Source: an uncultured Bacilli bacterium (GTDB taxonomy: Bacteria > Bacillota_I > Bacilli_A > RF39 > UBA660). From it: a DNA stretch of 64,000 bases. The position numbers and the translations under genes were made by a program. The notes beneath the pieces were generated by a model. The model was not told the origin of the DNA and did not search any database. It saw only the letters and a list, made by a program, of their open reading frames with translations. Location of the stretch: positions 1-64,000 of the forward strand of contig CAKPDP010000006.1 in assembly GCA_934149105.1 (NCBI GenBank). Reading direction: 5' to 3'. Of this stretch, positions 63,799 to 64,000 are shown piece after piece. Positions within the stretch are counted from its first letter, which is position 1. The number at the start of each line of letters is the position of its first letter.

Positions 63799-64000
63799 AA
63801 GAATTAATCTTCCTCCTAAAATTAATAATATATACAATAACAAAAATAATACTACCTGCAAAAGCTGCAATAATATCTTCCATTGTATCACAAACTCCAG
63901 TATCCAAATTATGTTGCAAATTAATATTAAATATACAATCCGAACTAAATTCTAGCATTTCCCAAACACCTGCACATAAAAATACTATTCCCATTCCAAA
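63791..64000 (-). CDS. YjdF/DUF2238-like membrane protein, partial
   Basis: Only the C-terminal 69 residues are in the window; the frame runs off the right end without a start. The segment GVWEMLEFSSDCIFNINLQH ... GVCDTMEDIIAAFAGSIIF resembles the (A)xWEIxEFxxDxxFGTNMQ ... GLxDTMxDLIxDxxGA signature of the YjdF/DUF2238 membrane family, function unknown. It ends in a basic tail and overlaps the next gene by 8 nt. Confidence 0.65.
   Translation of the reverse strand, partial: FGMGIVFLCAGVWEMLEFSSDCIFNINLQHNLDTGVCDTMEDIIAAFAGSIIFVIVYIINFRRKINSYE

Noticed and set aside
1..64000. Mycoplasma-type code (TGA as Trp)
   Set aside because: Trp positions in conserved motifs read TGG, and wall and sporulation genes argue against Mollicutes.

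Overview
This is an AT-rich window from a walled, low-G+C Gram-positive bacterium. The lineage is almost certainly Bacilli: comN, secDF, rel, dtd, ezrA, mraZ-rsmH-ftsL, gerE and spoIIIAH are all present in Bacillus-like arrangements. Trp codons read as TGG, so the standard bacterial code fits. SpoIIIAH, GerM, GerE and a SpoIVFA-like protein imply endospore formation. The TasA-like fibre operon and the gene content resemble uncultured gut Bacilli, but that placement is inference. Almost every gene is on the minus strand. The four plus-strand islands are a CPBP protease with a phosphoesterase-like gene, glmS, one unknown gene, and an RNHCP protein.

0-2 kb is a decayed accessory stretch: a ParA remnant, a 48-aa gene, a deoxyribosyltransferase-like gene and a frameshifted dinD. 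2-10.9 kb holds core genes: a hydroxyacyl-CoA dehydrogenase, rtcB with a signal peptidase, an RNase J paralogue with a decayed active site, a PASTA-domain PBP with its own promoter, and ftsL-rsmH-mraZ. 11-19.4 kb holds a CPBP protease with a degenerate phosphoesterase, topA, a stand-alone RNA-polymerase alpha-CTD-like protein, and a UDP-GlcNAc set (glmS, glmM and a GlmU acetyltransferase-only gene). 19.4-30.7 kb carries DUF421, rhomboid, FtsW, SecDF, two Tim44-like zinc-ribbon proteins, ComN, an AI-2E-type permease, Dtd and Rel.

30.9-38.3 kb carries an AAA/DUF4143 ATPase behind three 14-nt direct repeats with an exact 32-nt period, then argS, a secreted nuclease and an M23 murein hydrolase. 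38.3-47.9 kb is the most striking part: a single-direction operon with three SipW-type signal peptidases, four TasA-like or related surface proteins, and a 1,682-aa secreted protein with about twelve YGGG turns, probably a beta-helix. It reads as a dedicated machine for exporting and assembling surface fibres. 48-51.6 kb holds an unknown 453-aa protein and priA. 51.7-55.3 kb is a second surface module: a thioester/Cna-B adhesin, an atypical sortase and a membrane protein.

55.3-64 kb combines sporulation and division functions: a SpoIVFA-like protein, RNHCP, two unknown anchored proteins, EzrA, tRNA-Ser(GCU), a GH25-LysM lysozyme that seems to start at an AUU codon, GerM, GerE with a sigma-K-like promoter, SpoIIIAH, a lipoprotein and two small membrane proteins. 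Several obvious ORF starts were moved because a Shine-Dalgarno (SD) sequence or a sigma-A promoter lies inside the longest frame.
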